NCBI RefSeq assembly: GCF_014852685.1
Contig: NZ_JACZDF010000002.1
Location: 124,001-188,000, forward strand
Direction of reading: 5' to 3'
From: Flavimobilis rhizosphaerae
GTDB taxonomy: Bacteria; Actinomycetota; Actinomycetes; Actinomycetales; Cellulomonadaceae
Length of the DNA stretch: 64,000 bases
Part shown: in pieces, positions 49,512 through 60,238 of the stretch
Layout: each line of letters begins with the position of its first letter
Position numbering within the stretch: position 1 is the stretch's first letter
The notes under the pieces: generated by a model
Told to the model about the DNA's origin: nothing
What the model saw: only the letters and a program-made list of their open reading frames with translations
Databases searched by the model: none
Made by a program: the position numbers and the translations under genes

Positions 49512-51047
49512 ATGGACGAGAACACCACGCAGCCGATCCCCGCAGCCGGGGGCGAGACCACCCCCGAGGGGCGCCCCGGGACCACCGACGCCCAGCAGCA
49601 GGCCGCTCCGCAGCCGAACACCTTCGCGGCCCCGGACGCGCCCCTGCCCGGGCCCGTGCCCCCGGCCCCCCAGCCGACGGCGCCCCCGCAGTCGACCCCC
49701 GCCACCGCGCACCCGTACGCGGCCGGATACGGCCAGCACCCGCAGGGAGCCTCGTCCGGCCCCGGCGCGATCCCCGCGCCTCCCGCACCCTCGGCACCGC
49801 GCAGGTCCCGCACCTGGCCCGCCGTCGTCGCGACGGCCGCGGCCACGGCTCTGGTCGTCGGTGGCGGCACGGCCTACGTCACGGCGCAGCTCGTGGACCC
49901 GCCCGCCGCGTCCGCCGGCACGTCGACGACCGTCAAGGGTCTCGGCACGAGCTCGACGATCAGCGTTGACGCGGTGACGCCCGCGAGCTGGGAGGAGGTC
50001 GCCGCGCGCGTCGCCCCGACGGTCGTCGCGATCGACGTGGTCTCGAGCTCGGGGGAGTCCCAGGGCTCGGGCGTCATCATCGACACGGCGGGCCACATCC
50101 TCACGAACAACCACGTGGTCGTCGGCGCGAACGACGACACCGTGTCGGTGACGCTGAGCGACGGCCGGCTCTTCGACGCGAAGATCGTCGGTCTCGACGC
50201 GTCGACGGATCTGGCGGTCGTCAAGCTCGTCGACCCGCCGAGCGACCTCACGGCGGCGACCCTCGCCGACTCGGCGAAGGTCGTCGTCGGCAACGCAGTC
50301 ATGGCGGTCGGCAACCCGCTCGGCCTCGCCAACACGGTGACGACCGGCATCGTCTCGGCCGTCGACCGCCCTGTGACGACGTCCGACGGCACCCAGGAGT
50401 CGACCGCCGTGACGAACGCGATCCAGATCGACGCGGCGATCAACCCCGGCAACTCGGGCGGTCCGCTGTTCAACGCGGAGGGGCAGGTCATCGGCATCAC
50501 GTCGTCGATCGCGACGCTGTCGAGTGGGTCGGGCCAGTCGGGCTCGATCGGGCTCGGGTTCGCGATCCCCGCGAACCTCGCGCGGTCGGTCGGCGACCAG
50601 CTCATCGCGAACGGTGCGGCCGAGCACGCGTTCCTCGGGGTGTCGCTCCGTGACGGCACCGCGACCGCGGACGGCACGACGCGTCGTGGTGCGCAGGTCG
50701 TCGAGGTGACCTCGGGGTCGGCTGCCGCCCAGGGCGGCGTCGTCCAGGGGGATGTCATCGTCGCGATCGACGGCAAGGCCGTGAGCGGGGCCGAGTTCCT
50801 CACCGCGGCGGTGCGTGAGCGTGTCGAAGGTGACCGGGCGGTCCTCACGGTGGTGCGTGACGGCGCGGCGAAGGACCTCACGGTGACGCTCACGGCGCGC
50901 CAGGACACCGCAGCGACGCCCGGCGACGACAGCAGCAACACCCCTGGTGAGGAGCGCCCGAGCCGCCCTGGCGACGATTCGGGGAGGACCTTCCCGGGGG
51001 ATATGACCCAGGAGGAGTTCTTCCAGTGGCTCCAGGAGAACCTCTGA
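49512..51047 (+). CDS. HtrA/DegP-like membrane-anchored serine protease with PDZ domain
   Basis: 511 residues. Pro/Ala/Gln-rich cytoplasmic tail (about 100), one helix (WPAVVATAAATALVVGGGTAYV), trypsin-like domain with His201 (TNNHVVV), Asp233 (STDLAVVK) and Ser315 (NPGNSGGPL), then one PDZ domain (GAQVVEVTSGSAAAQGGVVQGDVIVAIDGK). A charged Pro/Gly tail ends MTQEEFFQWLQENL. Cleaves misfolded envelope proteins. Strong AAGGAGGT ribosome site. Confidence 0.95.
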   Translation: MDENTTQPIPAAGGETTPEGRPGTTDAQQQAAPQPNTFAAPDAPLPGPVPPAPQPTAPPQSTPATAHPYAAGYGQHPQGASSGPGAIPAPPAPSAPRRSRTWPAVVATAAATALVVGGGTAYVTAQLVDPPAASAGTSTTVKGLGTSSTISVDAVTPASWEEVAARVAPTVVAIDVVSSSGESQGSGVIIDTAGHILTNNHVVVGANDDTVSVTLSDGRLFDAKIVGLDASTDLAVVKLVDPPSDLTAATLADSAKVVVGNAVMAVGNPLGLANTVTTGIVSAVDRPVTTSDGTQESTAVTNAIQIDAAINPGNSGGPLFNAEGQVIGITSSIATLSSGSGQSGSIGLGFAIPANLARSVGDQLIANGAAEHAFLGVSLRDGTATADGTTRRGAQVVEVTSGSAAAQGGVVQGDVIVAIDGKAVSGAEFLTAAVRERVEGDRAVLTVVRDGAAKDLTVTLTARQDTAATPGDDSSNTPGEERPSRPGDDSGRTFPGDMTQEEFFQWLQENL

Positions 51048-51170
51048 TCTAGATTAGGAACAGGTCGCGGTCCCGTTCCCCTGTCGGGCACCGCGGCAGC
51101 CGCCCGACGGTGTATCCCTGACGCCGTCGGAGCCGCGGCGAGTCGGTCCCCCTGCCGATGGCGCCGCCGG

Positions 51171-51203
51171 AGGGCCGAGGCGATTCCCTGACGCCTCGGC
51201 CCT
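51171..51203. terminator. Terminator after htrA
   Basis: Perfect 12-bp stem (51171-51182 with 51192-51203), 9-nt loop, in the 243-bp gap between converging htrA and menF. Confidence 0.7.
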
Positions 51204-51233
51204 CCCTCTGTCTGCGGGGCCGGACTGGGTCCG

Positions 51234-51282
51234 GACGCACGTCGGGCCGGGTCCCCGCAAGGGACCCGGCCCGACGTGCGTC
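51234..51282. terminator. Terminator downstream of menF
   Basis: Perfect 22-bp stem (51234-51255 with 51261-51282), 5-nt loop, 8 nt after the menF stop on the minus strand. Confidence 0.8.
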
Positions 51283-51290
51283 ATGCTGTT

Positions 51291-52604
51291 TCAGCCGTCG
51301 AGGGCGTAACGCATGGGCTCGAGCTTCGCCTCGGTCTCGGCGAGCTCATCGTCAGGGACGGACGCGGCAACGATGCCGCAGCCCGCGAAGAGCCGCAGCT
51401 CGTGGGGGTCCTCGGGGTCGAGCTCGGCGGAGCGGAGCCCGATGCCCCACTCGCCGTCGCCGTCCGCGCCGAGCCACCCGACGGCGCCCGCGTAGCGGGC
51501 GCGGTCGAGGTGCTCGATCTCGCGGATGAGGTCGCGCGCGACGGCCGTGGGCGTGCCGCACACGGCGGCCGTCGGAGCGAGGGCGTCGGCGAGCGCGAGG
51601 CTCGACGCCCCGGGCGGTGCGAGGACGCCCGTGACGTCGGTCGCGAGGTGGAGGACGTTCGGCAGGTGGAGGACGAAGGGTGTCTCGGGGACGTTCGTCG
51701 ACGTACAGAAGGGGCTGAGGGCCTGCGCGACGGAGCTCACCGCGTACTCGTGCTCCTCGAGGTCCTTCGAGGAGTGCGAGAGGTGCGCGGCGCGTGCGAG
51801 GTCGGCGTCGTCGTCGCCCGTGCGACGGACGGTGCCCGCGAGGACGCGTGAGATGACGAGGCCCTTCTCGGAGCGCACGAGGAGCTCGGGGGTCGCGCCG
51901 ACGAGCCCGTCGACGGAGAAGGTCCAGCAGCCGGCGAACCGCTCGGCGAGCCGCGCGAGCAGGTGGCGGGGGTCGACGGGGCGCGCGGTGCGGGCACGGA
52001 CGTCGCGTGCGAGGACGACCTTGTCGACGGCTCCGTCGCGGATGCGGGCGACGGCGTCGGCGACGACGTCGAGCCACGCCTCGGGGGTGAGGGAGCCGTC
52101 CGTGTAGGTGACGGGGCCGGGGGACGTCACGGGCGCGGCGCCGACGCGGAGGAGCTCGGCGAGCGTCGGCTGCGGAGCGTCGTCGTCCTCCTCGGCGAGC
52201 GTCGTCACCCACGCGAGGGGGCCGCGACGGCCGACGACGACGCGGGGCACGACGAGCGTGCCGCCGGCGGGGGAGGCAGGGTCGAACGAGAACGAGCCGA
52301 ACGCGACGGGACCGGTGCCGGGAGCGCGGACGTCGTCGTGGACGGTCATCGTGCGCAGGAGCCGTGTCCAGGCCTGCTCGGCGTGCGCGAACTGGCCGTC
52401 ACCGCCGACCTCGACGCGGGCGAGCTCGCCCCACGCGACGATGCCGTCGCCTCGTCGCACCCACGAGAGCGGGGATTCGGCGGGCAGGAGGTCGAGGAGG
52501 GTCCCCGGGTCGGTCGCTGCGTCGGGCAGGTCGAGGGGGGTCGTCCGGGCGACGACGCGTCCTGCGGGGACGTGCGCCACGGGCGTCGGCTGGTTGGCGT
52601 TCAT
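51291..52604 (-). CDS. menF: Isochorismate synthase MenF
   Basis: 437-residue chorismate-utilising enzyme making isochorismate. DGAVDKVVLARDVRART is the base-Lys region, CWTFSVDGLVGATPELLVR, LAGTVRRTGD, SSKDLEEHEYAVSSV, and ATDVTGVLAPPGASSLALADALAPTAAVCGTP are all family motifs. Start at 52604; TACCCT lies 8 nt upstream, nearly leaderless. It faces away from menG. Confidence 0.94.
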   Translation of the reverse strand: MNANQPTPVAHVPAGRVVARTTPLDLPDAATDPGTLLDLLPAESPLSWVRRGDGIVAWGELARVEVGGDGQFAHAEQAWTRLLRTMTVHDDVRAPGTGPVAFGSFSFDPASPAGGTLVVPRVVVGRRGPLAWVTTLAEEDDDAPQPTLAELLRVGAAPVTSPGPVTYTDGSLTPEAWLDVVADAVARIRDGAVDKVVLARDVRARTARPVDPRHLLARLAERFAGCWTFSVDGLVGATPELLVRSEKGLVISRVLAGTVRRTGDDDADLARAAHLSHSSKDLEEHEYAVSSVAQALSPFCTSTNVPETPFVLHLPNVLHLATDVTGVLAPPGASSLALADALAPTAAVCGTPTAVARDLIREIEHLDRARYAGAVGWLGADGDGEWGIGLRSAELDPEDPHELRLFAGCGIVAASVPDDELAETEAKLEPMRYALDG

Positions 52605-52683
52605 CGCCGTCCAGGGTACGTCTCCGGTGCCGTCGGCCAGGACGGGCCGCGTGACGAGGGGCGGACGTGCCCGTCCCGCTCGC

Positions 52684-52696
52684 TAGGCTGGGGGGC
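52684..52696 (+). promoter_or_regulatory. Leaderless -10 element of menG
   Basis: TAGGCT at 52684-52689, 7 nt before the ATG at 52697. Confidence 0.65.
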
Positions 52697-53398
52697 ATGT
52701 CGCGCGCAAGCCTGGAGAAGAAGCCCCGTGAGGTCGCCTCGATGTTCGACGGGATCGCTCGTCGGTACGACCTCACGAACGACGTCATCTCGCTCGGCCA
52801 GGACCGCCGCTGGCGGCGCCTGACGATCGACGCGGTCGGGGCGGCCCCGGGCGAGAAGGTCCTCGATCTCGCGGCGGGCACGGGTACGTCGTCGGAGCCG
52901 TTCGCGGACGAGGGCGTGCGCGTCGTGCCGTGCGACTTCTCGATCGGCATGCTTCAGGTGGGCAAGGCGCGGCGTCCCGACCTCTCGTTCACGGCGGGCG
53001 ACGCGACGCGGTTGCCGTTCGCTGACGCGTCGTTCGACGCGGTGACGATCTCGTTCGGCCTGCGCAACGTCGTCGACACGGTCGGGGCGCTGCGCGAGAT
53101 GCTGCGCGTGACGCGTCCGGGTGGACGGATCGTCGTGTGCGAGTTCTCGTCGCCGACGTGGACGCCGTTCCGGACGGTGTACCAGGAGTACCTCATGAAG
53201 GCGCTGCCGAAGGTCGCGGGCGTCGTGGCGAAGGACGCGGGCTCGTACGAGTACCTCGCAGAGTCGATCGCGTCGTGGCCGGACCAGGTGGCGCTCGCTC
53301 ACCTCATGCAGGAGGCGGGGTGGCGGAAGGTCGCGTATCGCAACGTGTCGGGCGGCATCGTCGCGCTGCACCGCGCGACGCGCCCGGCGGACGTCTGA
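52697..53398 (+). CDS. menG: Demethylmenaquinone methyltransferase MenG (UbiE family)
   Basis: 233 residues. SAM-binding [44 protein letters not shown] and [19 protein letters not shown] are UbiE/MenG signatures. It methylates demethylmenaquinone in the last core step. The menJ-nuo block follows. Confidence 0.95.
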   Translation: MSRASLEKKPREVASMFDGIARRYDLTNDVISLGQDRRWRRLTIDAVGAAPGEKVLDLAAGTGTSSEPFADEGVRVVPCDFSIGMLQVGKARRPDLSFTAGDATRLPFADASFDAVTISFGLRNVVDTVGALREMLRVTRPGGRIVVCEFSSPTWTPFRTVYQEYLMKALPKVAGVVAKDAGSYEYLAESIASWPDQVALAHLMQEAGWRKVAYRNVSGGIVALHRATRPADV

Positions 53399-53506
53399 CC
53401 TGGACGCCTGCATTCTCCCGGCCCCCGCCGGTGGCGTAGGCCCTAGGTCCTGGTGTTTGCTGACGGGGTGAGGCTTACCTTGGCAGACATCCCCCTGCCG
53501 TGAGAC

Positions 53507-53512
53507 TAGGAT
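53507..53512 (+). promoter_or_regulatory. Candidate -10 of the menJ-nuo operon
   Basis: TAGGAT in an otherwise GC-rich stretch, 84 nt before menJ. A hairpin (ACGAAGGC with GCCTTCGT, 53514-53535) and the Rex-like palindrome lie right after it. No clear -35 at 17 bp. Confidence 0.5.
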
Positions 53513-53523
53513 GACGAAGGCGC

Positions 53524-53541
53524 TTGTGCCTTCGTGCACAA
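53524..53541. promoter_or_regulatory. Candidate Rex operator before menJ-nuo
   Basis: TTGTGCCTTCGTGCACAA has the outer half sites TTGTG and CACAA exactly 8 bp apart, the format of Rex boxes (TTGTGAA-N4-TTCACAA). The inner AA/TT are missing, but the next pair C/G is symmetric. It is 12 bp after the putative -10, where binding would block transcription. nuo is a known Rex target in Streptomyces. Confidence 0.55.
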
Positions 53542-53595
53542 GGTCTGCACGACCCGGGCAGCACCCCTCCCGACACGCACCACAAGGATTCAGCG

Positions 53596-54891
53596 ATGGC
53601 GACGAACCACCCCGACGACGCAGACGTCGTCGTCGTCGGTGCCGGTCCTGCAGGGGCCACTGCCGCGCACTACCTCGCGTCCGTCGGGCTCGACGTCGTC
53701 GTCCTCGACAAGGCCCGCTTCCCGCGCGACAAGATCTGCGGCGACGGCCTTACGCCTCGCGCGGTCGCCGAGCTCGTCCGTGCGGGCGTGAGCATCGATG
53801 AGTCCGACGGCTGGATCCGCAACGTCGGCCTCCGCGTCGTCGGCGGCGGCCACCGCATCGAGATCCCGTGGCCCGAGCTCTCGTCCTACCCGTCGTACGG
53901 CCTCGCCCGGTCCCGCATGTCGTTCGACCATCTGCTCGTCGAGCACGCGCGGACGTCGGGCGCGACGATCCTCGAGGGTATGAGCGTCACCGAGCCGGTC
54001 CTCGACGAGCGCACGGGCCGCATCGCCGGCGTCACCGCGCGCGTTCTCGACGCGGACGGGCGCCGGACGGGGGAGGAGCGCACGTTCCGTGCCCCCGTCG
54101 TCATGGCGGCCGACGGCGTCTCCTCGCGGCTCGCGACGTCGATGGGCATCGCCAAGCGGAACGACCGCCCCATGGGTGTTGCGGTCCGCACGTACTTCGA
54201 GTCCCCGCGTCACGACGACGCGTGGATGGAGTCGCACCTCGAGCTGTGGGACGGCAGGCCCGGCGAGTCGAACCTCATGCCCGGCTACGGCTGGATCTTC
54301 GCGCTCGGCGACGGCACGGTCAACGTCGGCCTCGGCTCCGTCTCCTCGAGCGCCGCCGCGACGAAGGTCGACTACAAGGACCTCTTCCAGCGCTGGATGG
54401 CCAACGTCCCCGCGGAGTGGGGCTTCACGGAGGAGTCGCAGCGCGGCCCCGTGCGTGGCGCCGCGCTCCCCATGGCCTTCAACCGCTCGCCGCTCTACGA
54501 CCGCGGTCTCATGCTCCTCGGCGACGCCGGCGGCATGGTCTCGCCTTTCAACGGCGAGGGCATCGCGTACGCGATGCAGGCCGCACGCGTCGCCTCGGAC
54601 ACCGTCGCCCAGGCGCTCACGCGCCCCACGGACTCCGCGCGCGAGCGCGCGCTGCAGCGGTACGCGCAGGTCATGAAGGACGACATCGGCGGCTACTACC
54701 GGCTCGGCACGTACTTCGTGAAGCTCATCGAGAACCCGCACATCATGCACCTCTGTACGAAGTACGGGCTGCCGCGGCCGCTGCTCATGAAGTTCGTCAT
54801 GAAGCTGCTCTCCGACGGCTATGAGCCGCGCGGCGGGGACCTCATGGACCGCGTCATCGCGGGACTCACCCGGATGGTGCCAGCAGCATGA
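53596..54891 (+). CDS. menJ: Geranylgeranyl reductase family flavoprotein, probable menaquinone reductase MenJ
   Basis: 431 residues. FAD dinucleotide fold VVVVGAGPAGATAAHYL (Gly15, 17, 20), KICGDGLTPRAV, and GLMLLGDAGGMVSPFNGEGIAYAMQ with the FAD-pyrophosphate motif. In mycobacteria MenJ of this family saturates one isoprene unit of the menaquinone chain; placement between menG and nuo supports that role here. ATG 53596 follows AAGGA; a longer frame from 53524 overlaps the promoter. Confidence 0.9.
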   Translation: MATNHPDDADVVVVGAGPAGATAAHYLASVGLDVVVLDKARFPRDKICGDGLTPRAVAELVRAGVSIDESDGWIRNVGLRVVGGGHRIEIPWPELSSYPSYGLARSRMSFDHLLVEHARTSGATILEGMSVTEPVLDERTGRIAGVTARVLDADGRRTGEERTFRAPVVMAADGVSSRLATSMGIAKRNDRPMGVAVRTYFESPRHDDAWMESHLELWDGRPGESNLMPGYGWIFALGDGTVNVGLGSVSSSAAATKVDYKDLFQRWMANVPAEWGFTEESQRGPVRGAALPMAFNRSPLYDRGLMLLGDAGGMVSPFNGEGIAYAMQAARVASDTVAQALTRPTDSARERALQRYAQVMKDDIGGYYRLGTYFVKLIENPHIMHLCTKYGLPRPLLMKFVMKLLSDGYEPRGGDLMDRVIAGLTRMVPAA

Positions 54892-55063
54892 CACCCCTCG
54901 CAGCGACGACGACGTCCCTGGCAGCCGCGGACCGCGGCCTGCGCGACGCTTCCGGCATGCCCGGACGCCCCTCCCACGCCCGACCCGCGCACCTCCGCGC
55001 GGCGTCGACGACCGACCCCGGACCGACGGTCCGCACCGACCTCCCGACAAGGAGAGCGACGCG

Positions 55064-55426
55064 ATGAGCAACCCCTACGTGCCCCTGCTGTTCCTCATGG
55101 GGGTCGCCGCCGTGCTCGCCCTCGGAGGCGTCGCTGCGAGCGCGATCATCGGCCCCAAGCGCTACAACAAGGCCAAGCTCGAGGCGTACGAGTGCGGCAT
55201 CGAGCCGACCCCCAACGCCGTCGGCGGCGGTCGGTTCCCCATCAAGTACTACCTCGTCGCGATGACGTTCATCATCTTCGACATCGAGGTCGTGTTCCTC
55301 TACCCCTGGGCGGTCGAGTTCCGCACCCTCGCGGTGTTCGGGCTCGTCGCCATCCTCGCGTTCATCGCCATGATCACGGTGCCGTTCATCTATGAGTGGC
55401 GCCGCGGCGGGTTCGAGTGGGACTGA
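55064..55426 (+). CDS. nuoA: NADH-quinone oxidoreductase subunit A
   Basis: 120 residues, three helices. [55 protein letters not shown] is the NuoA signature with the conserved Cys. Start at 55064 follows AAGGAG; 172 nt separate it from menJ with no terminator seen. Confidence 0.97.
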   Translation: MSNPYVPLLFLMGVAAVLALGGVAASAIIGPKRYNKAKLEAYECGIEPTPNAVGGGRFPIKYYLVAMTFIIFDIEVVFLYPWAVEFRTLAVFGLVAILAFIAMITVPFIYEWRRGGFEWD

Positions 55427-55454
55427 CCGGGCTGACGCGGAAGAAGGACTGCAG

Positions 55455-56006
55455 ATGAGCAACGAGACCGCCCCCTCGGGCTTCCTCCTCACGACCGTCG
55501 AGGACTTTGCGGGCTGGGCCCGCAAGTCGTCGATCTGGCCCGTGACGTTCGGCCTCGCGTGCTGCGCGATCGAGATGATGGCGGCGGGCGCGTCCCGCTT
55601 CGACCTCGCGCGGTACGGCATGGAGGTCTTCCGTGCCTCGCCGCGCCAGGCGGACCTCATGATCGTCGCCGGCCGCGTCTCCCAGAAGATGGCCCCGATC
55701 GTCCGTCAGGTCTACGACCAGATGGCCGAGCCCAAGTGGGTCCTCTCGATGGGTGTGTGCGCGTCGTCGGGCGGCATGTTCAACAACTACGCGATCGTCC
55801 AGGGCGTCGACCACGTCGTGCCCGTCGACATCTACCTGCCCGGCTGCCCGCCGCGTCCGGAGATGCTCATCAACGCGATCAACGAGCTGCAGCGGCAGAT
55901 GCAGAAGGAGCCGCTCCTCACGCACCGCCGCGAGGTCGTCAAGGCCGTCGAGGCCGCCGCGCTCGAGGCGACGCCGACGCACCAGATGAAGGGGCTCCTG
56001 CGATGA
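55455..56006 (+). CDS. nuoB: NADH-quinone oxidoreductase subunit B
   Basis: 183 residues. Ligands of the N2 iron-sulfur cluster are Cys36, Cys37 (GLACCAIEM), Cys102 (GVCASSGG) and Cys131 (LPGCPPRPE). N2 gives electrons to menaquinone. Start follows GAAGGA; stop overlaps nuoC. Confidence 0.97.
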   Translation: MSNETAPSGFLLTTVEDFAGWARKSSIWPVTFGLACCAIEMMAAGASRFDLARYGMEVFRASPRQADLMIVAGRVSQKMAPIVRQVYDQMAEPKWVLSMGVCASSGGMFNNYAIVQGVDHVVPVDIYLPGCPPRPEMLINAINELQRQMQKEPLLTHRREVVKAVEAAALEATPTHQMKGLLR

Positions 56007-56758
56007 GCGACGAGACCACACCGGCCGCCGACGCGGTCGACCACATCACGCCCGGCGGCTCGGTCGGCGCGGTGCCCTCGGGCGACCTGCGTGGCCCCGA
56101 CGTCGTCGAGGTGCGCACGGGCATGTGGGGTGTCCACGGTCCCGGCGACACCACCGGCTTCGGCGGTCTCGTCCGTCAGATCGCGATGCCCGGCTCGTCC
56201 GCGCGCCCGTACGGCGGGTACTTCGACGAGGTCGTCGACGTCCTGCTCGAGGTCCTCGAGGAGACTGAGCCCGGTCTCGCAGCAAAGGCCGTCACGGGCG
56301 TCGTCGTCGACCGCGACGAGCTGACGATCGAGGTCGCGCGCGAGCACCTCGTGGCCGTCTGCCGTGCGCTGCGCGACGACCAGGACCTGCGCTTCGAGCT
56401 GTCGCTCGGCGTCTCGGGCGTCCACTACCCCGAGGCGACGGGCCGCGAGCTGCGCGCCGTCTACCACCTCACGTCCGTGACGCACGGCCGTCGCGTGCGC
56501 CTCGAGGTTGCGGCACCGGACGCGGACCCGCACATCCCGTCGACCGTCGCGATCTACCCGACGCACGACTGGCACGAGCGCGAGACATGGGACTTCTTCG
56601 GCATCGTCTTCGACGGGCACCCCGCGCTCGCACGCATCCAGATGCCCGACGACTGGCCGGGCCACCCGCAGCGCAAGGACTACCCGCTCGGCGGCATCCC
56701 CGTCGAGTACAAGGGCGCCACCATCCCCTCGCCGGACACGCGGAGGTCCTACTCATGA
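56003..56758 (+). CDS. nuoC: NADH-quinone oxidoreductase subunit C
   Basis: 251 residues. The 30-kDa signature [41 protein letters not shown] is near the C-terminus. The first 70 residues are extra and Gly-rich, as in other actinobacteria. Coupled at both ends by ATGA overlaps. Confidence 0.96.
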   Translation: MSDETTPAADAVDHITPGGSVGAVPSGDLRGPDVVEVRTGMWGVHGPGDTTGFGGLVRQIAMPGSSARPYGGYFDEVVDVLLEVLEETEPGLAAKAVTGVVVDRDELTIEVAREHLVAVCRALRDDQDLRFELSLGVSGVHYPEATGRELRAVYHLTSVTHGRRVRLEVAAPDADPHIPSTVAIYPTHDWHERETWDFFGIVFDGHPALARIQMPDDWPGHPQRKDYPLGGIPVEYKGATIPSPDTRRSYS

Positions 56759-58107
56759 GCACCGCCACCCCGCACGCAACGCGCGACGCAGGCAAGCCGT
56801 CGGACGCCCAGGACATCCCGTCGTTCGAGGCCTACGGTGACGGCGACTGGTCGTCGATCGCCGAGGAGGCTGCACGCCTCGGCGAGGAGCGCATCGTCGT
56901 CAACATGGGGCCGCAGCACCCGTCGACCCACGGCGTGCTCCGCCTCATGCTCGAGATCGACGGCGAGACCGTCACGGAGGCCCGCGCTGGCATCGGCTAC
57001 CTCCACACGGGCATCGAGAAGAACATGGAGTTCAGGACGTGGACGCAGGGCGTCACGTACTGCACCCGCATGGACTACCTCGCGCCGTTCTTCCAGGAGG
57101 TCGCCTTCTGCCTCGGCGTCGAGAAGCTGCTCGGCATCACCGACGACATCCCTGAGCGCGCCTCCCAGATCCGCGTGCTCCTCATGGAGCTCAACCGCAT
57201 CTCCTCGCACCTCATCGCGCTCGGCACGGGTGGCAACGAGATGGGCGCGACGACGATCATGACGACGTCGTTCACGGCCCGCGAGGAGATCCTCCGGCTC
57301 TTCGAGGCCGTCACGGGCCTGCGCATGAACCACGGCTTCGTGCGTCCCGGCGGCGTCCCGCAGGACCTCCCGCCCGGCTTCGTCGCCGACGCGCGCGCCG
57401 CGATGGCCAAGGTGCGTCACTACCTCGGCCAGCTCGAGAAGCTCATGATGGAGAACCCCATCTTTAAGCTGCGTCTCGTGGGCGTCGGGCACCTCAACCT
57501 CTCGGCGTGCATGGCGCTCGGGATGACGGGCCCCGTCCTGCGCTCGGCAGGCCTGCCGTACGACGTCCGCAAGTCGGACCCGTACTGCGGCTACGAGACG
57601 TACGACTTCGAGGTCCCCGTCGCGCAGGGCGCGGACGCGTACGACCGCGTCGTCGTCCGTGTGGCCGAGTGCTACGAGTCGCTGAAGATCGTCGACCAGG
57701 TGCTCGAGCGCCTCGAGAAGGGCTCCGGCCCTGTCATGGTCGCCGACAAGAAGATCGCGTGGCCCGCGCAGATGGCGATCGGGACGGACGGGCAGGGCAA
57801 CTCGCTCGACCACATCAAGGAGATCATGGGCACCTCGATGGAGGCGCTCATCCACCACTTCAAGCTCGTCACCGAGGGCTTCCGCGTCCCGGCCGGGCAG
57901 GTGTGGCAGACGGTCGAGGCGCCGCGTGGCGAGCTCGGCGTCCACCTCGTCTCCGACGGGGGCACGCGTCCCTACCGGGCCCACTTCCGGGACCCGTCGT
58001 TCAACAACCTTCAGGCCGTCTCGATGATGTGCGAGGGCGGACAGCTCGCGGACGTCGTCGTCGCCGTGGCCTCGATCGACCCGGTGCTCGGAGGAGTGGA
58101 CCGATGA
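56755..58107 (+). CDS. nuoD: NADH-quinone oxidoreductase subunit D
   Basis: 450 residues. [40 protein letters not shown] and the C-terminal DPVLGGVDR are 49-kDa subunit motifs; with NuoB it forms the quinone site. ATGA overlaps both neighbours. Confidence 0.97.
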   Translation: MSTATPHATRDAGKPSDAQDIPSFEAYGDGDWSSIAEEAARLGEERIVVNMGPQHPSTHGVLRLMLEIDGETVTEARAGIGYLHTGIEKNMEFRTWTQGVTYCTRMDYLAPFFQEVAFCLGVEKLLGITDDIPERASQIRVLLMELNRISSHLIALGTGGNEMGATTIMTTSFTAREEILRLFEAVTGLRMNHGFVRPGGVPQDLPPGFVADARAAMAKVRHYLGQLEKLMMENPIFKLRLVGVGHLNLSACMALGMTGPVLRSAGLPYDVRKSDPYCGYETYDFEVPVAQGADAYDRVVVRVAECYESLKIVDQVLERLEKGSGPVMVADKKIAWPAQMAIGTDGQGNSLDHIKEIMGTSMEALIHHFKLVTEGFRVPAGQVWQTVEAPRGELGVHLVSDGGTRPYRAHFRDPSFNNLQAVSMMCEGGQLADVVVAVASIDPVLGGVDR

Positions 58108-58897
58108 CCACGACCGGATACGCCCCTGAGGTGCGTGCGCGCCTCGACGCTGACGCGGCGGACATCGTCTCCCGCTATCCTCAGGCACGCTCGGCGCTCC
58201 TGCCGCTGCTGCACCTCGTGCAGTCGGAGGACGGGTACGTCTCGCGCCACGGCATCGAGTTCTGCGCCGAGACGCTCGGCCTCACGACGGCGTCCGTCTC
58301 GGCCGTCGCGACGTTCTACACGCAGTACAAGCGCCGCCCCAACGGTGAGTACACGGTGGGTGTCTGCACGAACACCCTGTGCGCGATCATGGGCGGCGAC
58401 GAGATCTTCGAGCGGCTCTCCGAGCGCCTCGGCGTGGGCCACGACGAGACGACCGAGGACGGCCGCATCACGCTCGAGCGCGTCGAGTGCAACGCTGCGT
58501 GCGACTTCGCGCCCGTCATGATGATCAACTGGGAGTTCTTCGACAACCAGACCGCGGACTCCGCGCTCGAGGTCGTCGACCGGCTCATCGCGGGCGAGGA
58601 CGTCACCCCGACGCGCGGCCCCGAGAAGGTCGTCTCCTTCAAGGAGATGTCCCGTGTGCTCGCCGGGTTCGACGACGGTCGCGCCGACGAAGGCGTCGCC
58701 GCAGGCGGCGCGAGCCTCGTCGGGCTCGAGATCGCCCGTGACCACGGCTGGACAGCACCGTCCTACGACGCTGCAGAGCGTGAGGCGGCGGCGTCGGCCG
58801 CAGCCTCGGCCGACGCCGCACCCGGCGTCGGCGAGGAGCACTCGAGCGCGGACCGACCCGCGGGGTCCGACGCCGACGTCGAGACCGAGGAGAAGCG

Positions 58898-58901
<4 letters not shown>
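58104..58901 (+). CDS. nuoE: NADH-quinone oxidoreductase subunit E with acidic C-terminal extension
   Basis: 265 residues. The N1a cluster ligands are Cys88, Cys93 (VCTNTLC), Cys129 and Cys133 (ECNAACD). The core ends near residue 180; about 85 further residues are Ala/Asp/Glu-rich and low complexity, ending [10 protein letters not shown]. The usual NuoE is 160-220 residues. Confidence 0.95.
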
Positions 58902-60234
<1,333 letters not shown>

Positions 60235-60238
<4 letters not shown>

